From Gnetum montanum (Eukaryota > Streptophyta > Gnetopsida > Gnetales > Gnetaceae), in the NCBI GenBank assembly GCA_015680685.1, contig MNCI01000828.1:217240-281239 (forward strand): a DNA stretch of 64,000 nucleotides. Reading direction: 5' to 3'. Shown piece after piece: positions 12,801-27,800 of the stretch. Numbering within the stretch: position 1 is the first letter of the stretch; each line of letters opens with the position of its first letter. The position numbers and the translations under genes are program-made. The notes beneath the pieces were generated by a model that saw nothing but the letters and a program-made list of their open reading frames with translations, was not told the origin of the DNA and ran no database searches.

Positions 12801-15800
12801 TGTGGTATATATCACCATATTAGTGGACCACAATTTGAGCTACTTAATCCATAACCTGTTGAATTCCATGGTAGATAAGAGGATGAAATGATAGACCAAT
12901 TGTGCTATAGAGAACAACCTTCAAGGTATCGAGTTTTAAGGATTATATTCAATCCATTGTTGATGTTGTTGTTACCATTGAAGAAATCCAGCACTAGCTT
13001 AAGGCATCCAATCAAGATAAAACTTTTTACCCTTTCTTGTAGTTTCATTGGTATGGCCTCATGATGTAACTATTTTTGTAATAACTCTAATAATTCTATT
13101 TTTTTTTATCTTTGAGACTTGAAATCATCATTTTATTCAATGCATTGTAAACATTAGCAATTGTACTAATGTGTGAGGCTAGTGGTAAGACTCTAGATTT
13201 GGAAACTCTAAGTTATGGTTTATTCTAATGGGTGATATTTAATTATGAAATGAAATGAAGCTTTATTATGCTAGAAGATCCATAGGATCTGTCAGACAGA
13301 TATTACATTTTCATAAAAAATAAAGATAGACACTACAAATTGACCAAGCACTAATGGGGGTATCAAAAATAAATTATATAGGTTTTTTCTGTAACATTAT
13401 AGTATTGTTTCAAATGGGTAGTTATAGCATAAGAAAAAAACACAAGTAGCTCTTCTTCAAGGGTTGCTAATTCACACAAACTACAAATGCGTTCTTCTTG
13501 GGGGAGTTGAATTTATCTTTTACTTTCAATTTTAAGATGATGAGAAGTCAAGTGAAACTTGTTGATAGCATTCCAATACTTGATGGAAATAGTAACTAAG
13601 AGATGGTGAGCTTCTGCATCTAGTTTATTAGATCCAATAGGCTGTAAAAAGAATTACTTCTTGATTTTCACGTTAGCCCCCATTTATGTTAAAGCCTTTT
13701 GTTTGACTAATTAGTGAATATGCTTAGAATTTTGGTGCACATATTCCGAAGAGAGTTTCCATTTTATCAACCATTGCATCCTCTAAAAATATCAACCATG
13801 GTCTTGTGAATCCTCAAGAACTACTTTAGAGAATTTTCATGGCTTGAGATATGCAAGCTATGAGCGTATGTAATGAATTGTCACAAGGTTTCTCCTTCTA
13901 AAGGCAATAAATTACATTTACATAATAACATTGAGGAAGGTATTTGCATCTTCACCTCATCAAGAAGAGAAATTCTGTACTCTTTAAATATATTTCCAAA
14001 GTTGAGCATAGAGTCTAGGTCTCCAAACAACTCATCCCCAATTATAAAGTTCTATTTAAATTCTATGCAAAATTTATGTTGCTTATATGTCCTAGCGGTA
14101 TATAGAGTTAGGAAGAGATGTTTTAAGAAGCAAAACATTTTTTATTAATAATATCCCAAGACATATAGTTAAATTGAAACTTTATAACTTAGCATTGCCC
14201 ATGAGAATTGAACTCATAACTTCAAGCTTCAAAATTAAGAGTTTTGGTATTAGTCTAGTTCTAGTTTTGATAACCCCTTAAATTTCAATGCGTAACATTG
14301 AGTTATAAAGTTTACTTAAGTTTTGCACAAGTTTTGTATTGGCTATATGGTATCTAGTTGTAGTTTTGACAGCCCACTCATATTAGCAAATTTTATCAAA
14401 ATCTTCTTTATTCTTATGTTTTCTTGCATAAGAACTTTAACAACATTAAGAGGTTAAGTCTTATATTCAACACTTTTAAGTCCTTGACATTAAGAATTGA
14501 TATCGCCTCTCTTTGCATTAGCATGCTTATTCCATTCATCCTTTAATCTAGCCAAAGCATCAAGCATGATTAGAATTTGGGTCATGAAGCTCTAGTAAAT
14601 GTTTTCCATAGCATACACATCCACCCTTTGGTAAGTTTGTTGTTAGAGTCCTACTAGATGCATCACTTATTCATGTTTGTTGAACCCATGAGTTGAACAT
14701 TGATTGAGCATATAGTTATATTGCTCTGTGACCACATCCAGTGATTTATTAATATCTTGTTTCCATTATACTATCTACTTTCAAAAATTACAACTTGATC
14801 CTATGTTTGAAACTTAATGTTGAAAGCTCTAAACATGTTTGCTCAAGAAGTAGTGAAATTGGATTGAAAAGCTTAATACAATGTTTTCTCGTAATTATTG
14901 AGTATGTGGGAAAAGAAATAAAGTTTATGTTACTTACTATCTAGTTCTTGCAGCTTGTAAAAAAATAACAAATGCTTGAATGTAAATGTTAGTCATATCA
15001 ACCTTTTTAAAACTACTCTCATTAATGCTCTAAGGTGAAATGCAAACTACCTAATGAATTTCACCTTGTTATATTCTTTGAAACAATACTTCAAATTATT
15101 AACATCTTTGTCAAAATGGAGATAATATAAATGAAGAATGATAGAACAACTTTAGCTTATTGCTCATATAGTTTAGCCCACATGCAAACAAGATGCATGC
15201 AACTCTTTCCCTTAGGATCATTTGTATTATAGTAATGAGAGACTCTAGAAGGTATTGCTTCACTTAGGATGTATGCACTCATACTCTTGCTCCACAATAA
15301 TATTATCAAGATCTTATTTCTTGTGAACAATATACTTTGATTATTTTTTTGGAAAAGTGTTCGGGTTAGATTAATCGTAAAAAGAAAATTACATGAGATT
15401 TGTACAGCCCAAAAAATGAGGGGAGGTCTTTCCCCTCCACCCCCAAAAGGAAAATCCCATCACAAAAGGTAGAGCCAACTAAGACCCCACTTGCCAACCA
15501 CCAACATAAGAAAATAAAAATTGGTAGGTCACCCCTATGGATCCCTAAAACCCAACCCACCTGTCAAAAAAAGACCAACAAAAACAAAGAGACAAGACCA
15601 CTGGGAACTGAAAAAACCCAAAGCCTAAGGACACCACCTATATATGGCTTGGCAATCATGTACAGTGGGATATAACCCACTCTTGACCAAGAATGGCATC
15701 CAAAATAGCCTTGTGTTGTTTTGTGTTGACAAAAGTTGTTGGTTGCTGAAAATCCTTAAAGGCTTTGACTTTCCTAGCACATTTTGCTTCATCACCTTTG

Positions 15801-18800
15801 CCATATGGGTGAAGCTCCTTCCCCCTTTCTCTGATATGCTTCCTTAAGGTTCACTAGGGCAAGTTATAGTCAATGTTTATTATCACATAGGGGAATTGCC
15901 TATTCCTCAGCGAGATCTGTGTGCTGTTCTCATGCACCCGATCTAGCTGCTACTAAATCTAGGCTATCTCCCTCTCTTCTTGCTCCATGTGCTCTCGATC
16001 CTTTCTCTCTTGGGCCTTCTTTAGGTGCACTTCCTCTTGGATTTGCTATTGGATCTTCTACCACAGGTTAGCCTCTAGCTCAAGCACCGTTGTTGCTTTT
16101 GCTAGGTCTTGACACTTCTTTTCCTCTTTTGATTCTTTCATGTTTCAGTGTTATATACTTTGATTATTATGGTAATATGGATTTGTAATTTGTTCAATCT
16201 TTGATGAAGCCTTAGTTGGACAAAGCCTTCTTAAAGGCAATAAATGTGGCTTTCATATGTTCTTTGTAAAGTTGTTCATATGCATTAGACAATCATTTGA
16301 TTTTTTTCCCTTAGGATCATTTGTATTATAGTAATGAGAGACTCTAGAAGAAGGTTTTGCTTGTCTTTTAGGATATATGTGCCTATACTCCTTAATAATA
16401 ATATCACCAAGCTTTTGTTTCTCATGGATAACATACTTTCATTGTTTGAGTAATATGGGTTTGTAATTTGTCAAATTTTTGATAAAGCCTTGGTTGGACG
16501 AAGCCTCCTCAAAGGTGGCAAGTGTAGCATTCACATAAGGAGGTTGTCCTTTTTTGGCTTAATTATAGATGAATTGGAGGAATAGATGCAAAATGCCTCT
16601 AATCATGATATGTTAGTGAATGGATTATTTTTGAACATGCTCTTCTTTGCAAATGATGTAGCCTTGATTGTAAAATTAGCTACAAGATCAAATTATATGA
16701 TTCAAATTCTCCATAGCTATTACAACCATTCAGGTATGAAAGTTAATATTAATAAGACTAAAATTCTAGTTTGTGGTGCTAGACATAGAAATTACAATTT
16801 TCCCTTGAAGAAAAAAGGCTTAATATATGTGAATCTTATAGATATTTGGGAGTTGAATTTGCCAGTAATTATAGTTGGAATATCCTAATTGCTCAAAGGA
16901 TTTCAAGTGGCATGTGAGCTCTATTTGCTCTTAAGAAATTTTGGTAAGGATGATCAAAAGAAAACGTTTTTTTAGTCTTGTGCAACCTGGATTATTATAT
17001 GGGTGTGTTACTTGGGGACCTATTGTTTCCACTCATGATTGGAAAACATTAGATCATGTTCAAAAAGAGTTTCTTGTATGGGAATTTCAAGTGAAATTGT
17101 AGACTTCTTGTGATATCTTACTTTTAGAAGTAGATTTGATCCTTCTTAAAGTTGAAGCTCTTTCTCAATTTATTGCGTAGGCTCAAAAGTTAAGTCATAT
17201 GGAGGAAGTTAATTATGCTAAAGGGATAATGAGTGTTGCACAAGAAAATGAATGATTGCATCAAGGAAAATTATGGCTTCAATCATGGAATAATGCTAAA
17301 GAGGATATTTCTTTTAATAAAAGGCTCTTCCATAAAACTATAAAAGAAAGTCTTGCTAAAGTTTGGTTGAACATATCAGGAAAAAACATTTTTATTTACA
17401 TTTTTTCAGAGAAGGTTTATTATCTAGTACTCAACAATATCTATTTTCAGCTATTCTTATTCATTTAAGGAATCAAATTGCGAGGGCAAGAATGAGCTCT
17501 CATCATCACCTTATTGAGATAGGTCGTTGGATTAATTTACCAAGAGAAAAGCATATTTGCAAACTATGCAAACAAAGCATAGAAGATTAAAAACATATTT
17601 TGTACTTTGTCCATGTTTAGCTCACATTTGATTGAATTATACTATTAATTGTAACTTATTTGTTGGGCATTACATCAATGATGTTTTCAACTTTTTTTAG
17701 CACTATGTTGAGGCATTGTAATTGTGCAATAAATTCTTTAGATTTTTTGGACGTAATAAAAATTTCTGGTTTCCAGTTTCCAAAAAATTAAAAGAAATCA
17801 ATTAATCCTTTTATTCTCTACGCTGAAACACAATTGCTTTCACTAAACAGTTTTGGGTTATGTAAGTATGGTAGCACTTGATGGAGTTGCCACATGATGA
17901 AGTGATGACCCAAAAAGTACAGAGGTGGGAAAAAATACATACTTAAGAGTTTAAAAACTATGATAAATCAAAGATAAATAAAAGATCTCAATTGAACTTC
18001 TTGTTTTTGTATCTATAGATTTTAGCAATGTAATTTAGATATGTGCTAAGGGACCATCGTTTAGAGTGATGATAAGGTGCTTGTTTCTTAAGCTGAATAC
18101 CTTGGCTTGAAGCTAGGCATACCACTCAAAGAGGTTGGGCTTTTGCTCAATTACCAATCTTCTCAGAACTCTGCTTAGCAGGGTGAGCACTGTGGCTTTG
18201 GGTGATGATCCTTTTTGATGCTAATGGAGATGTGTGCTAGTAGGTGCTAGAAATTTCTCATCGGAATGGCATATTAACATAATGGAATGGCATATGAACA
18301 TAATTTTATCCTTCTTATAATAAAGGTAGCATTTAGAGGAAGGTGGAACTATATTTTTTGAAGTTTTATGAGTAAGAACTATTAACAAGTAATGTCCAAT
18401 GCTCGACCCACATGAAGATAAATGGACACAAAGTCATAGTTATCTTTTTTAGTTGATGGGTAGATGTAAACTATTTTGGCCCCAACTCACCTTTATTTTG
18501 TATAAATTTATTTATTTTCACTATGAGAAATCACTTTTGAAGTTCTCCAAGTATGGCCCATATCATTTCTTATAAATTATAAGACCATACATGAATGAAA
18601 TGGCTTGTTTTGAAGGTAGTAAAGTTGCCATTCAACTTTCTTTGCAATTTTTATAACTTTCATTCTGAATTATCAATCTTGCATAACAGTCATTATGGCA
18701 GTCAAATTGTCGTTGCTAGTATCAACTTCTATTTTCAATTATCAACCCTACTAACCATTTAAAGTGCGAACCCAAGAAAGACAAAGGAGACAAAAAGCCA

Positions 18801-21800
18801 AAATCCAGCGAACCCCAAAATAGGGTAGTCGCATGTAAGGGTAGATGATCCACTCTTGGCCATGGATGACGTGTAGAACAGCTTTGTGTCATTCTATGTT
18901 GACAAACGTCATAGCCTATTGGAAGTCCTTGAATGCTTCTAATTTGCTCATGCATTCCTTTGCATCCCCTTTACTATTTGGATGTAGCTCCTTCCTCCTC
19001 CCCCTAATGTGCCTTCTCAATGCTCCCTAAGGTGTTGCACCCACTGTTTATTATTAAATAAGGGCAATGCCCCTTACGCAACCAAGAACATGAACTATTT
19101 TCATTTGCTAGATCTAGTTGTTGCTAGATTTGGGCCACCTCCCTCTCTTCTTGTTCATGGTGTTCTTGAGCTTTTGGCATCTGTGCCTCTTGGAGATGCA
19201 CCTTTTCTTCCATTTCCTTCATGATATGTTTCTTGAGGTCCACCTCAAGCACTTGTAGGGTCGTTGCCTCCATCAGATCTTGGTGAATCTGTTCTTGCTT
19301 AGCCACCTTTGCCTATTATTGCTCAAACTATTCTAGTTGCCTTTGGAACTCCTCTTTCTTGTAACATCATTTGGCTTCCCAAAGCACTTGCTCCTCCACC
19401 TGCACCCATGTCACTGCTTCCATCATTATCTTTGTTTGTGGGGAGATCTATTCCTCACCCCCAAAGTCCATCTTCACCTTAGGACCCGTCACAATTGACC
19501 TATCCCTCCTCTGTTCTAGGGGGTGTCAAGGTTCTCTTCACAAGACACCCCCGAGAAACGCCCTTAGATGACTACATGTCCCTTGTCCCATGTGGTTCAC
19601 TAGGATCCTTTGATCCTAATGTGAGGTCTACGACTATGGGAGGAATGCAACTAGATCTCCATTGATCATAAATAGCTTGGAAAGGACACCCTTGCAATTG
19701 CAACCAAATCTCCCCTCACGCTGCCATCCAAAGAGCCAATATCAGGCCTAAGTGAGTAGTTCTCCTTTGCCGATGCAAAACAAGAAGGAAAAAGTGAGGA
19801 AAATTCATCGATTATCCCTTCCAAAGGCAACACATGAGTGTGAATTGCACCCCTAGCAACTTCCAAGTATGGTTGGAGTGCACAAAGAAGTGGCCAACCA
19901 AAACCATCACATCTTGTCAAAATGGTTTCAATGTTGTCTTGGGAACTTGGCCACTCATAGTCTTCAATATAGGCCTTGAAAAGAATTCCTAGGCATCTTG
20001 TAAAGCTCTTCCCCATAGTGAAACCTCGTCCCACTCTATTGGCATATGTAGGTAGTGTGCAATGGCCTCCTTTAAAAGCTCAATGTGCAGCCCCCAAAAA
20101 AACGTAAAATACCTTATTCAATTTATGTAGAATGTTCCATCCTTGATGTTGGGGTCTCCTTGTAGCAGTGCTAGCATAGTTGCCCACCCAACTCGCATTA
20201 CCAAGCTCCATAGGATCAAGTTATCTTGGTACTTTCTATAGGATAGCTCAAAGGTGGGAGTAATCTCCATCACCAAATGTAACTTCCTCCATAATCTCAC
20301 ATCGACAAAAGCAACTTGTGCTAGTGGTGGTGGCAACACTCCCCTAAAAACTTGGTAATTCCATGCTTGCCCGAGCACACACAAAATTGCTATGGCATGA
20401 GAATCATTGTCAAATCTAATTGTCTGGTGTAAATTTGTAGCCTACCACACTTGTTGTGAAAACATGCATTCTTGAACAAAATTTGTTATTGTTTCCACCT
20501 TTGCCATGCAGACGAGACATGTGGCGCAAACTTTAACCCCCTGCCACCATAACTTGTGTTGCATAGGTAATGTTGGATGATTCACCAGCAAGATGAATGT
20601 TTTTATTTTCTTGGTAAGGTGCCTCGTCCATAACTATCGCCATCCCTTGATCTTCGTGTATTTATTTCTAATTAGCTATTTGGGTTGTACATTGAAAGGC
20701 CTTGCTGTTATTACCTCTTGAATGTGTAAGTACACGGCCTACCAAATATATGCATCCTACCCAGAGGCCTCTCTAGGTTGGTACTTATTACACATGAGCA
20801 TAATCTATTAAGCCTGATGAGAATTGTGTTGAACAAGACAATTCAGGAGCCCTTGGTGCCCCATGGCAATGACATCCCGAAATCGGAGGATACCAAGGCC
20901 TCCAACCTTCTTCGGTCTTACCACTCTATCCCACCCAACTAAATGCATTTGACTATTCCCTTTACCCTCCAACTAAGTAAAATTCCAAATAAGCCAGTCA
21001 ACTTTCTATATGATATTTGTTGGAGGATAAGTTGCTAAAACTGTGTAACAAGCAATGGTAGATAACATTGACTTAGCCAAGAGCATCCTCCACGCCTGAG
21101 ACAAAAATCGAGTCATCCAATGCCTAATCCTATCCTGCATCTACCAAAGTAGACCTACCCACACGTCTTCCATGCCAATGATATAGAGGAAGCTCTAGGT
21201 AGCAATCGTTTGTGAACCATGGTAAAATCCCCAAAAATTGCACTATTGATTGTCAAGCCCTAGTATTTGTGCTTAGTAGGTGGACCATTGAATTACCTCA
21301 ATTGATCTCCAAGCCAAGCTCTTCCATCATTTGTTGAGGCACTTTATTGATTGCAAGTGCCTGGGGCATCATTGCTTGAGAAAATAACATGTGGTCATTA
21401 ACATATTATTTAACTAGGCAACGGACACCCCTAATATCCAAACCTCTAATCTCCTTTGTTGTGTAATATGTGTGCATTGTGTCCATTAGTAGAATATATA
21501 GATATGGTGACAAGGGGTCCCCGTGATGTAACCCCTTGCCCATGGAGGCAAACCCCCAAATCCCTCTCTTCAAGACTCGAGAGAAAGCTTCGGGCACTAG
21601 AATATGAACAAAGGTCCACAAAGTATGAATGGAAACCTTTTCTTAGAATGATTTCCTAGAGAATGTTGCAGGAGACCGTAAGCTTTCGTTATATCAAGCT
21701 TGAGGCACATACCCAGATATTAGGTCACTTGTAGCAAATGCATCACCTCCTATACCAAGATAATTTGATCTTGAATGTGCCTCCTAACGGATCCAACCTA

Positions 21801-24800
21801 TTGCTCCCCAACTGATCTTGGCATCAAGGGGCCCATTCAGGCCACCAATATCTTTGTGAAAGTGAAGTAGGGTGTTACACACCCCAATCGGCCACAAATG
21901 GAAAGGACCCAATTGGTTAGCCATTTTTGGAATAAGTACTAGGTAAGAACAATTAATTTACATTGAACTTGTGTTCAAAGTAGCATCACATTAAAAGCAT
22001 CCAATAAGTTATCCCCCAAGACATCAATGAATGCCTAGAAAAATTCCATGGGCCACTCGTAAGGACCAAATGCTCTCCTCCCCTTCAGAGAAGCAAGAGC
22101 CACTCCCATCTTTGCCCTACTAAAAGGTGTTAGTAATAGCCTATTGTTATCCTCGTTTAAAATCTAGCCAATATCAATAGGGAGAGGCACTCTTGCCTTT
22201 CACTGCTAAATTCCCAACCAATAATCCATTAATCCTTGCACAATCTCTTGTTTCCCCTCCACCTTGTTGCTAGCTATCGTGATATGAAGTATCTATTTGG
22301 AAATTTGCATAAAATAGGCAACTACGAAAAGGAAACGAGTATTTTGGTCCCCCTCTTGAAGGCAACGTGCCCATCTCCTCTATCTCTAATAGATTTCCTC
22401 TTTCTCATTTAGATTCTAGAGTGGCACAAGCATCTCCTCCTTGTTATCCTCCAAAATACAGCTATGTTCCCATGTTGCTTGGATCACTGCTAGTCGTCCC
22501 ATCAGCTCCCCAATGTAGGATCGAAAATAGTACCTATCCTTAGGCTTCAGCTCTCTAATGTTTTCTTTCAGCAAGGTCAAGCCTTGCCTAAGAAAATCCC
22601 TAGGATCAGAGGCCGAAGGGTAATCTTTTCAAATTTCTTCTACAAGTGGTTTCAACCAAGTTTTAGTCAACTAGAATCGTTCAAATCTGAAACGTGTCGA
22701 TCTTCCTAACACCGAGGGACCAACCTAGCATAATAGGGACTTGTGGTCAAAAGCCACCTGCTCATTTCCTAGAACAACCACCTCCCAATCTATGAGCAAG
22801 ATTGGCCCCACCCAAACTTTGTCTATTTTTGTCATGACCCTATCCTTGCCTTTCCTCGGGTTATACCACGTAAACTAACAACCCTTGTTGTCCATGTCCC
22901 CTTATGTGCACCTCTCCCATTCTCTTGGGGAGTGGTCACCTTTTCCCTAGGAAGCAATGTAGATCCTTTCTCCCAATGGTTCATTGTAGATACTTTCACA
23001 GGAGGCTGCAATGAAACACTCCACAAGGAACCTATGGAGTTCTCTACACCATAGGAGCATTAGCATTAGTCACCATGTTCTTGTATTTCACGTGAACTTT
23101 CTCCTCTCCTATCGATAGGTCAAGGATGGTTTTTTGCACCAGATTTTTTGGCGCAAGGTACCTCCAAACATAGAAATGTGCATATCCCATCATAGAGGTT
23201 GTGGACTTATCAAACAAAATGAACTCCCCAAAAAAACGTGACAAATGTTGATAGGAAGGTAGGTGTTCAAGTTTCTAAAGGGATCCTAGAAATCCAGATC
23301 CATATTGGAGCTTGAAAGAATAGATTTGGGTCATGATGTGCTCCAGGTTACCATTGGGTCAAGGCCAATCCCTTGGCCCCAAAAATCCAAGGTCCATCTA
23401 GAAGAACCTTGTCCCTATCAAAGGTTGTCTGGAAGATTAACAATAACAGGTCTTTGGGGAGGCTGCGAACCACCATTGGACAAAAATGCCACTATGTTGC
23501 CACTCATTTCCGAATCACCTCCAACATAGGGCTTGCACCAGCTAAGATGAACTTCCCAATGAGACTCTGCTCCAAAGTTTGGATCCCCTCACTGAGGATG
23601 ATTGTAATCCACAACTTTATGGAGCCCTCCTCCTGAACGCAGCCCTCAATACCTCTTGCCTTAGGGCCCTAGACATAGAGCAAACTCCTCTAGAACCCCC
23701 CAACCCTTATCCCTCACCAACACATACTGCCTCCCCCGAAGCAGCAGCCCTCATTGACACCTTCTCACTGCCTGTCCTGTCCCCAACCCCCAGGTGCCTG
23801 CCAGCACCACCAGGATCACCTGAGGCAGCCCCATCCTGGCTCCGTGCACCGGAGCCTCCCTATGCACCAGACTCAACTGTCTCTCATCTAAAACGAGAAA
23901 GTTAAACTTATTGAACTCATGAGTTATGAATAGCTGTACGTCGCCTATAAACTCCGGTTTCTTATAGATATTGTAAATTAAAGAAAAGCTAACATAAATT
24001 GTGGTTGTTAACTGAACATAAAAATGTTGCAATCCCATTCATGCTGAAACGTTATGGTGTCACCCGTGAATTCCACGTTGTTGCGTAAATATAAAAGATA
24101 ATCACATTTATGCTGTAATGCGACTTGTAAATTGCTATAAGTTACCTCTAAACTCCAGCTCCTTGGAGTACTTCTGCAACGACTTGGCTTTACAGTATAC
24201 GTTACCTTTTACAGTTTCGTTATTCTAAGTCTCCTCAATTATTTTCGTAAAAATGGAATACGGCAATTCATTTTGGGTATCTATGTTTTCTGAAAATGCT
24301 GATGCATGTTCTTTCTTTCAGTCACAATACGTTTTACTGCTTTGCACGTTTAAAGATCAGCTGCAATACCATGTTCGGGTGCACGCAATGGATGCTGTAA
24401 TGGCATGCTTTGAAATAGAAAAGTCCTTCATGAGTTTGACAGGTAAAATTACGGCTTGACGGTACCATGATTTAAACTACTAATCCGATCTTCTTTCTTA
24501 AGAAATGGCGTGTTCTCTTTCTGATTCCTCTTTTGGATGTTTCTGTGTATATATAACATATATATATATTCCATCGTGAAGGCTTGGCTTTGCAATAAAT
24601 TCTAAGTATATTTCTTTTTCAGATTTCCTCTTACATGTTTCTGTGTATATATAATATATATATATATTCCATCGTGAAGGCTTGGCTTTGCAATAAATTC
24701 TAAGTATATTTCTTTTTCAGATTTCCTCTTACATGTTTCTGTGTATATCATGTATATATTCCATCATGAAGGCTTGGCTTGAGAAGAAATTCTGGGTATG

Positions 24801-27800
24801 CGTTTATATCAGGAGGTAAAAATAAATAAAATAGACTTGAACCTAAAAGTGCATATGAGATTAAAATTATTTTTATTTTATTTAAACAAGTGTTCATGTG
24901 TCCCACCATTGCTGGCAAACTGGGCTCACTATCTAGCAAGGGCCAAGAACACGTAAATATGGCTAATGAGAATCATGGAATATGTGTGACCTGGTGCAAT
25001 GGGCATGGGTGTTAAGACATAACTGAGGGAATTCTGTAGCTATTAATTCACCAACTAGTTTAAGTTTAACGCTATTAATTCACTGATTAGTTTAAGTTTA
25101 ATGCTGATTGTTGTCTTCCCATGACTTTTCTATGTTTTCTCTTAGCTGAAGATTTTTGTTACAGTTCCTGTTAAGATGGTCACTTGAGTTGCAAGTAAAG
25201 AAATCAAGATATTATCTAAAGCAATCTTTACATCAATGGTGTATAAAAAATTTTAAAGCATTGTTATCTCATTTGGTTTTGACAAAAACATTGTTAATTA
25301 ATGCATACATCTTTAGTATAGTAGAACCATATTCATTTTGTTAGTCTTATATATAAATGGCATCATACTGGCAAGTAGTGATTTGGGTTAGCTACATGAA
25401 ATGAAATCCCTTTTCCAAAATTATGAGGTGTTAGGCTAGTGTTAAGATTCTTGATTTGAAAGTAATAAGTCATAGTTTCAATTCTTGTGGGCAATGTTGA
25501 GTTATAAAGTTTTCTGCACCTACATATTTTAGGATATACCTATATTACAGTCATTTCAGGGTTGAAAGGATTACTTTCCAAAACTTTAAGATGAAAAATT
25601 ACTTGCTTGTAGGGGAGAATTTATTATATGCTATGAAATTATTTCCTTGACATGATGATTAAGAAATTTCAACTTTTGGCCTAAAAGCTGTTGATTGAAT
25701 AGCAAGACCAATGAAAACTCATCGTGATAACTTTGGTGAAGTTTTTGTTTTTCAAGAATAAGAAAAGGTAGATGTTTTAAGCAAATTTGAAGCAAAAAGC
25801 ATGAAGTTGATATTCGGCATATTAGCACTAAGTTAATGATTACTAATTCCATGACTAAAGTTTTACCAACAAAACAGTGTACAAGTCATGTGGATTATAT
25901 AGGACTTATTAGTTCATTTTATGTATAATTTACTTCTTATTCTGATTTGAATACGGTAAAGGATTCTTGGATAATAAAGGACATATTACAGGTACATATA
26001 AAATTTAAGCATATCCATTTGCATATTTGTAAGACCTGAATTATTTTACAAAATGTCTATACATAAAGAAATAGTATATAAATATATATTGCCCTACATG
26101 AAGGAAGTATTGAAGCTTAAGGATATGATTGCCATGATTCATGCATTGAGACCCTTTATTTAAGCACGAGGTTATAGCTAGATTTAAAACATGACCATGA
26201 CACACTTATGGAAGAAATTCATTAATATATATATTTTTATTGATGGTTCAAAAGTACTTTAGTTGGAGGGCGTTAGTGCGGCTATGATGAAGGAAAGCTA
26301 TAGCTAGAGTTAAAACATGACCATGACACACTTATGGAAGAAATTCATTAATATATATATTTTTATTGATGGTTCAAAAGTACTTTAGTTGGAGGGCGTT
26401 AGTGAGGCTATGATGAAGGAAAGCTATAGCTAGAGATAAAACATGACCATGACACACTTATGGAAGAAATTCATCAATATATATATTTTTATTGATAGTT
26501 CAAAAGTACTTTAGTTGGAGGGCGTTAGTGCGGCTATGATGAAGGAAAGCACTAATTGTACTCTATTGGAGACTATTAGGGTTCCTAGCCTATCCTATAA
26601 AGAATTGGTTATGGTTATCATCAAGGTACGTAATCCAATAGCAGCAGGCCTAAGCAAATTCAACAAGGCTTTCTTTAAGCAGAATTTTCTGTGATTCAAT
26701 CTTTTGCTAGCTTGAAAATGCCACTTAGTATTAAACTGCTATTCAGGCAGTAAGCTGCTCAAAGATTTGGTTTTTCTTTATTATGTGTTACTTTCTGGAT
26801 TGCATTTTCACCATGCTTTGGCTGCATTTGGTTGATTTGGTTTTTCTTTATTATGTGTTACTTTCTGGATTGCATTTTCACCATGCTTTGGCTGCATTTG
26901 GTTCTGTGTTTGCCTTTTGTTGCACTTTGTTTTGCAGCTTCAATTTCAATTTAAATCCGACGTTTTCTGCTGTAAAGTCTAGCGATTCTCAAAGGTCAAC
27001 CATTGTTTCAACGAAGCTTATAAACCTTAGGAGCGAGCATAGATGAAAGCGTGCTTGTGTGAAAAAATCCATAGCAAAAATCTGTAGAAACAGTAGGTTG
27101 CCATGTTAAAAGGGAATGCCATTTAAAGACAAAAAAAAAAGACCTTTAGAGATCAAGTTTTGTTGCTGTACAGGGGATGTGGAAGAGAAATGACATGACC
27201 ATGCCAGGAAATGGGAACGTTGCTCAGGATAAATCAGTTAAGTTTCATAAGAAAAGTCTATTATTTACGTACATTTGTTAAGTTATAATTCCTAGTTCAT
27301 CATCGTCATAATCTAATCCAACTACTCCCAACTGTTAAGTTGTACGTATACTCAATTATCCATCCCATGCAATTTCTTGGAGCAATAGTATTTAACAACC
27401 CTGCAGATAGTTATTTACAGTATCTCAATGATGTTTACTTGATCCAAAGTATATTGTGTAGGTGAAGATTGAGGTAGGACTTGGCTTTTCCTTTGGTTTT
27501 TGTTGGCAGAGGGTGGTTGAGAAAAATTGCCTGCTCTTATACCCCTTTCTGTGTAATGTTAGAAAATGAGGAATACAATAGGAGTATGCATCGAAAAGCC
27601 ATAGTTGTTGAAATATCGTAGAAGTAATTTTGGCAATGTGAAAATTAAAATTGCATTCTCTTATTTTATTTGAAATTTTTCAGTATGATCACGTCTCTAG
27701 CATCTAGGTATTAACAATCATTAGTTTTCTCACTGTAATATTAAGGAAACATTTCAGCACACATTTTGGAATTGCAAAGTTGCTGTTTCAGGTTGGGATA

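Noticed and set aside
24253-24321. Upstream part of the 68-residue frame at 24253 as KNOX coding sequence
   Set aside because: The region before the CAG at 24319-24321 is a pyrimidine-rich acceptor and does not match any KNOX text.
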